Source: Thermodesulfobacteriota bacterium
Lineage (GTDB): Bacteria; Desulfobacterota; Dissulfuribacteria; Dissulfuribacterales; UBA3076
DNA: 5,847 bases
Direction: 5' to 3'
Assembly (NCBI GenBank): GCA_003645605.1
Contig: QNAY01000097.1
Location: 1-5,847 of the forward strand
Made by a program: the position numbers and the translations under genes. The notes under the pieces are model-generated. The model ran no database searches. It was not told the origin of the DNA and saw only the letters and a list, made by a program, of their open reading frames with translations. Positions 5,788-5,847 of this stretch are shown here, one piece after another (position 1 is the first letter of the stretch; each line of letters starts with the position of its first letter).

Positions 5788-5847
5788 TAGAATGAATTTT
5801 TAAAATGATACCATCAAATTGTATTTTATGGAAGTGTCAATTAAGAA

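Overview
The window reads as ordinary chromosomal DNA from a Gram-negative anaerobe. My best guess is Desulfobacterota (the former Deltaproteobacteria, for example a sulfate reducer or relative). The basis is moderate base composition, a CbiK-type anaerobic cobalt chelatase, an AT-1b aspartate aminotransferase, the rplM-rpsI-argC neighbourhood, and several families of short intergenic repeats. This placement is inference; no rRNA or other marker settles it.

All five intact core genes and the chelatase lie on the minus strand and are read from right to left: rplM (L13), rpsI (S9), argC, truA, aspC-like aminotransferase, then cbiK. From rplM to truA the gaps are 30, 36 and 3 nt, so these four are very probably one transcript. 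It would start from a promoter with a perfect TTGACA box near 5303-5308, followed by a short leader with a hairpin. The aminotransferase follows after about 130 nt filled with an inverted array of 14-bp units; it has its own strong Shine-Dalgarno and may be read through or expressed separately. The cobaltochelatase is a further 189 nt downstream, beyond a roughly 157-bp palindrome-rich element with terminal inverted repeats. It is probably a separate unit.

The genes mix translation (L13, S9, tRNA pseudouridylation by TruA) with amino-acid metabolism (ArgC in arginine synthesis, an aspartate/2-oxoglutarate-type aminotransferase) and tetrapyrrole synthesis (CbiK). The link among the first four is growth-coupled expression rather than one pathway.

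Right of the operon, on the plus strand, lies a decayed internal piece of pabB (aminodeoxychorismate synthase component I). It carries recognisable motifs, including the PabB-type PMKGT, but has no N- or C-terminal parts, is broken by at least one frameshift/stop, and runs into AT-rich DNA. The left edge holds an 8-bp tandem repeat (CACGAAAN) downstream of cbiK.

I found no convincing new multigene system. The unusual content is the repeats between the genes and the pabB relic. No gene-free stretch exceeds 300 bases.
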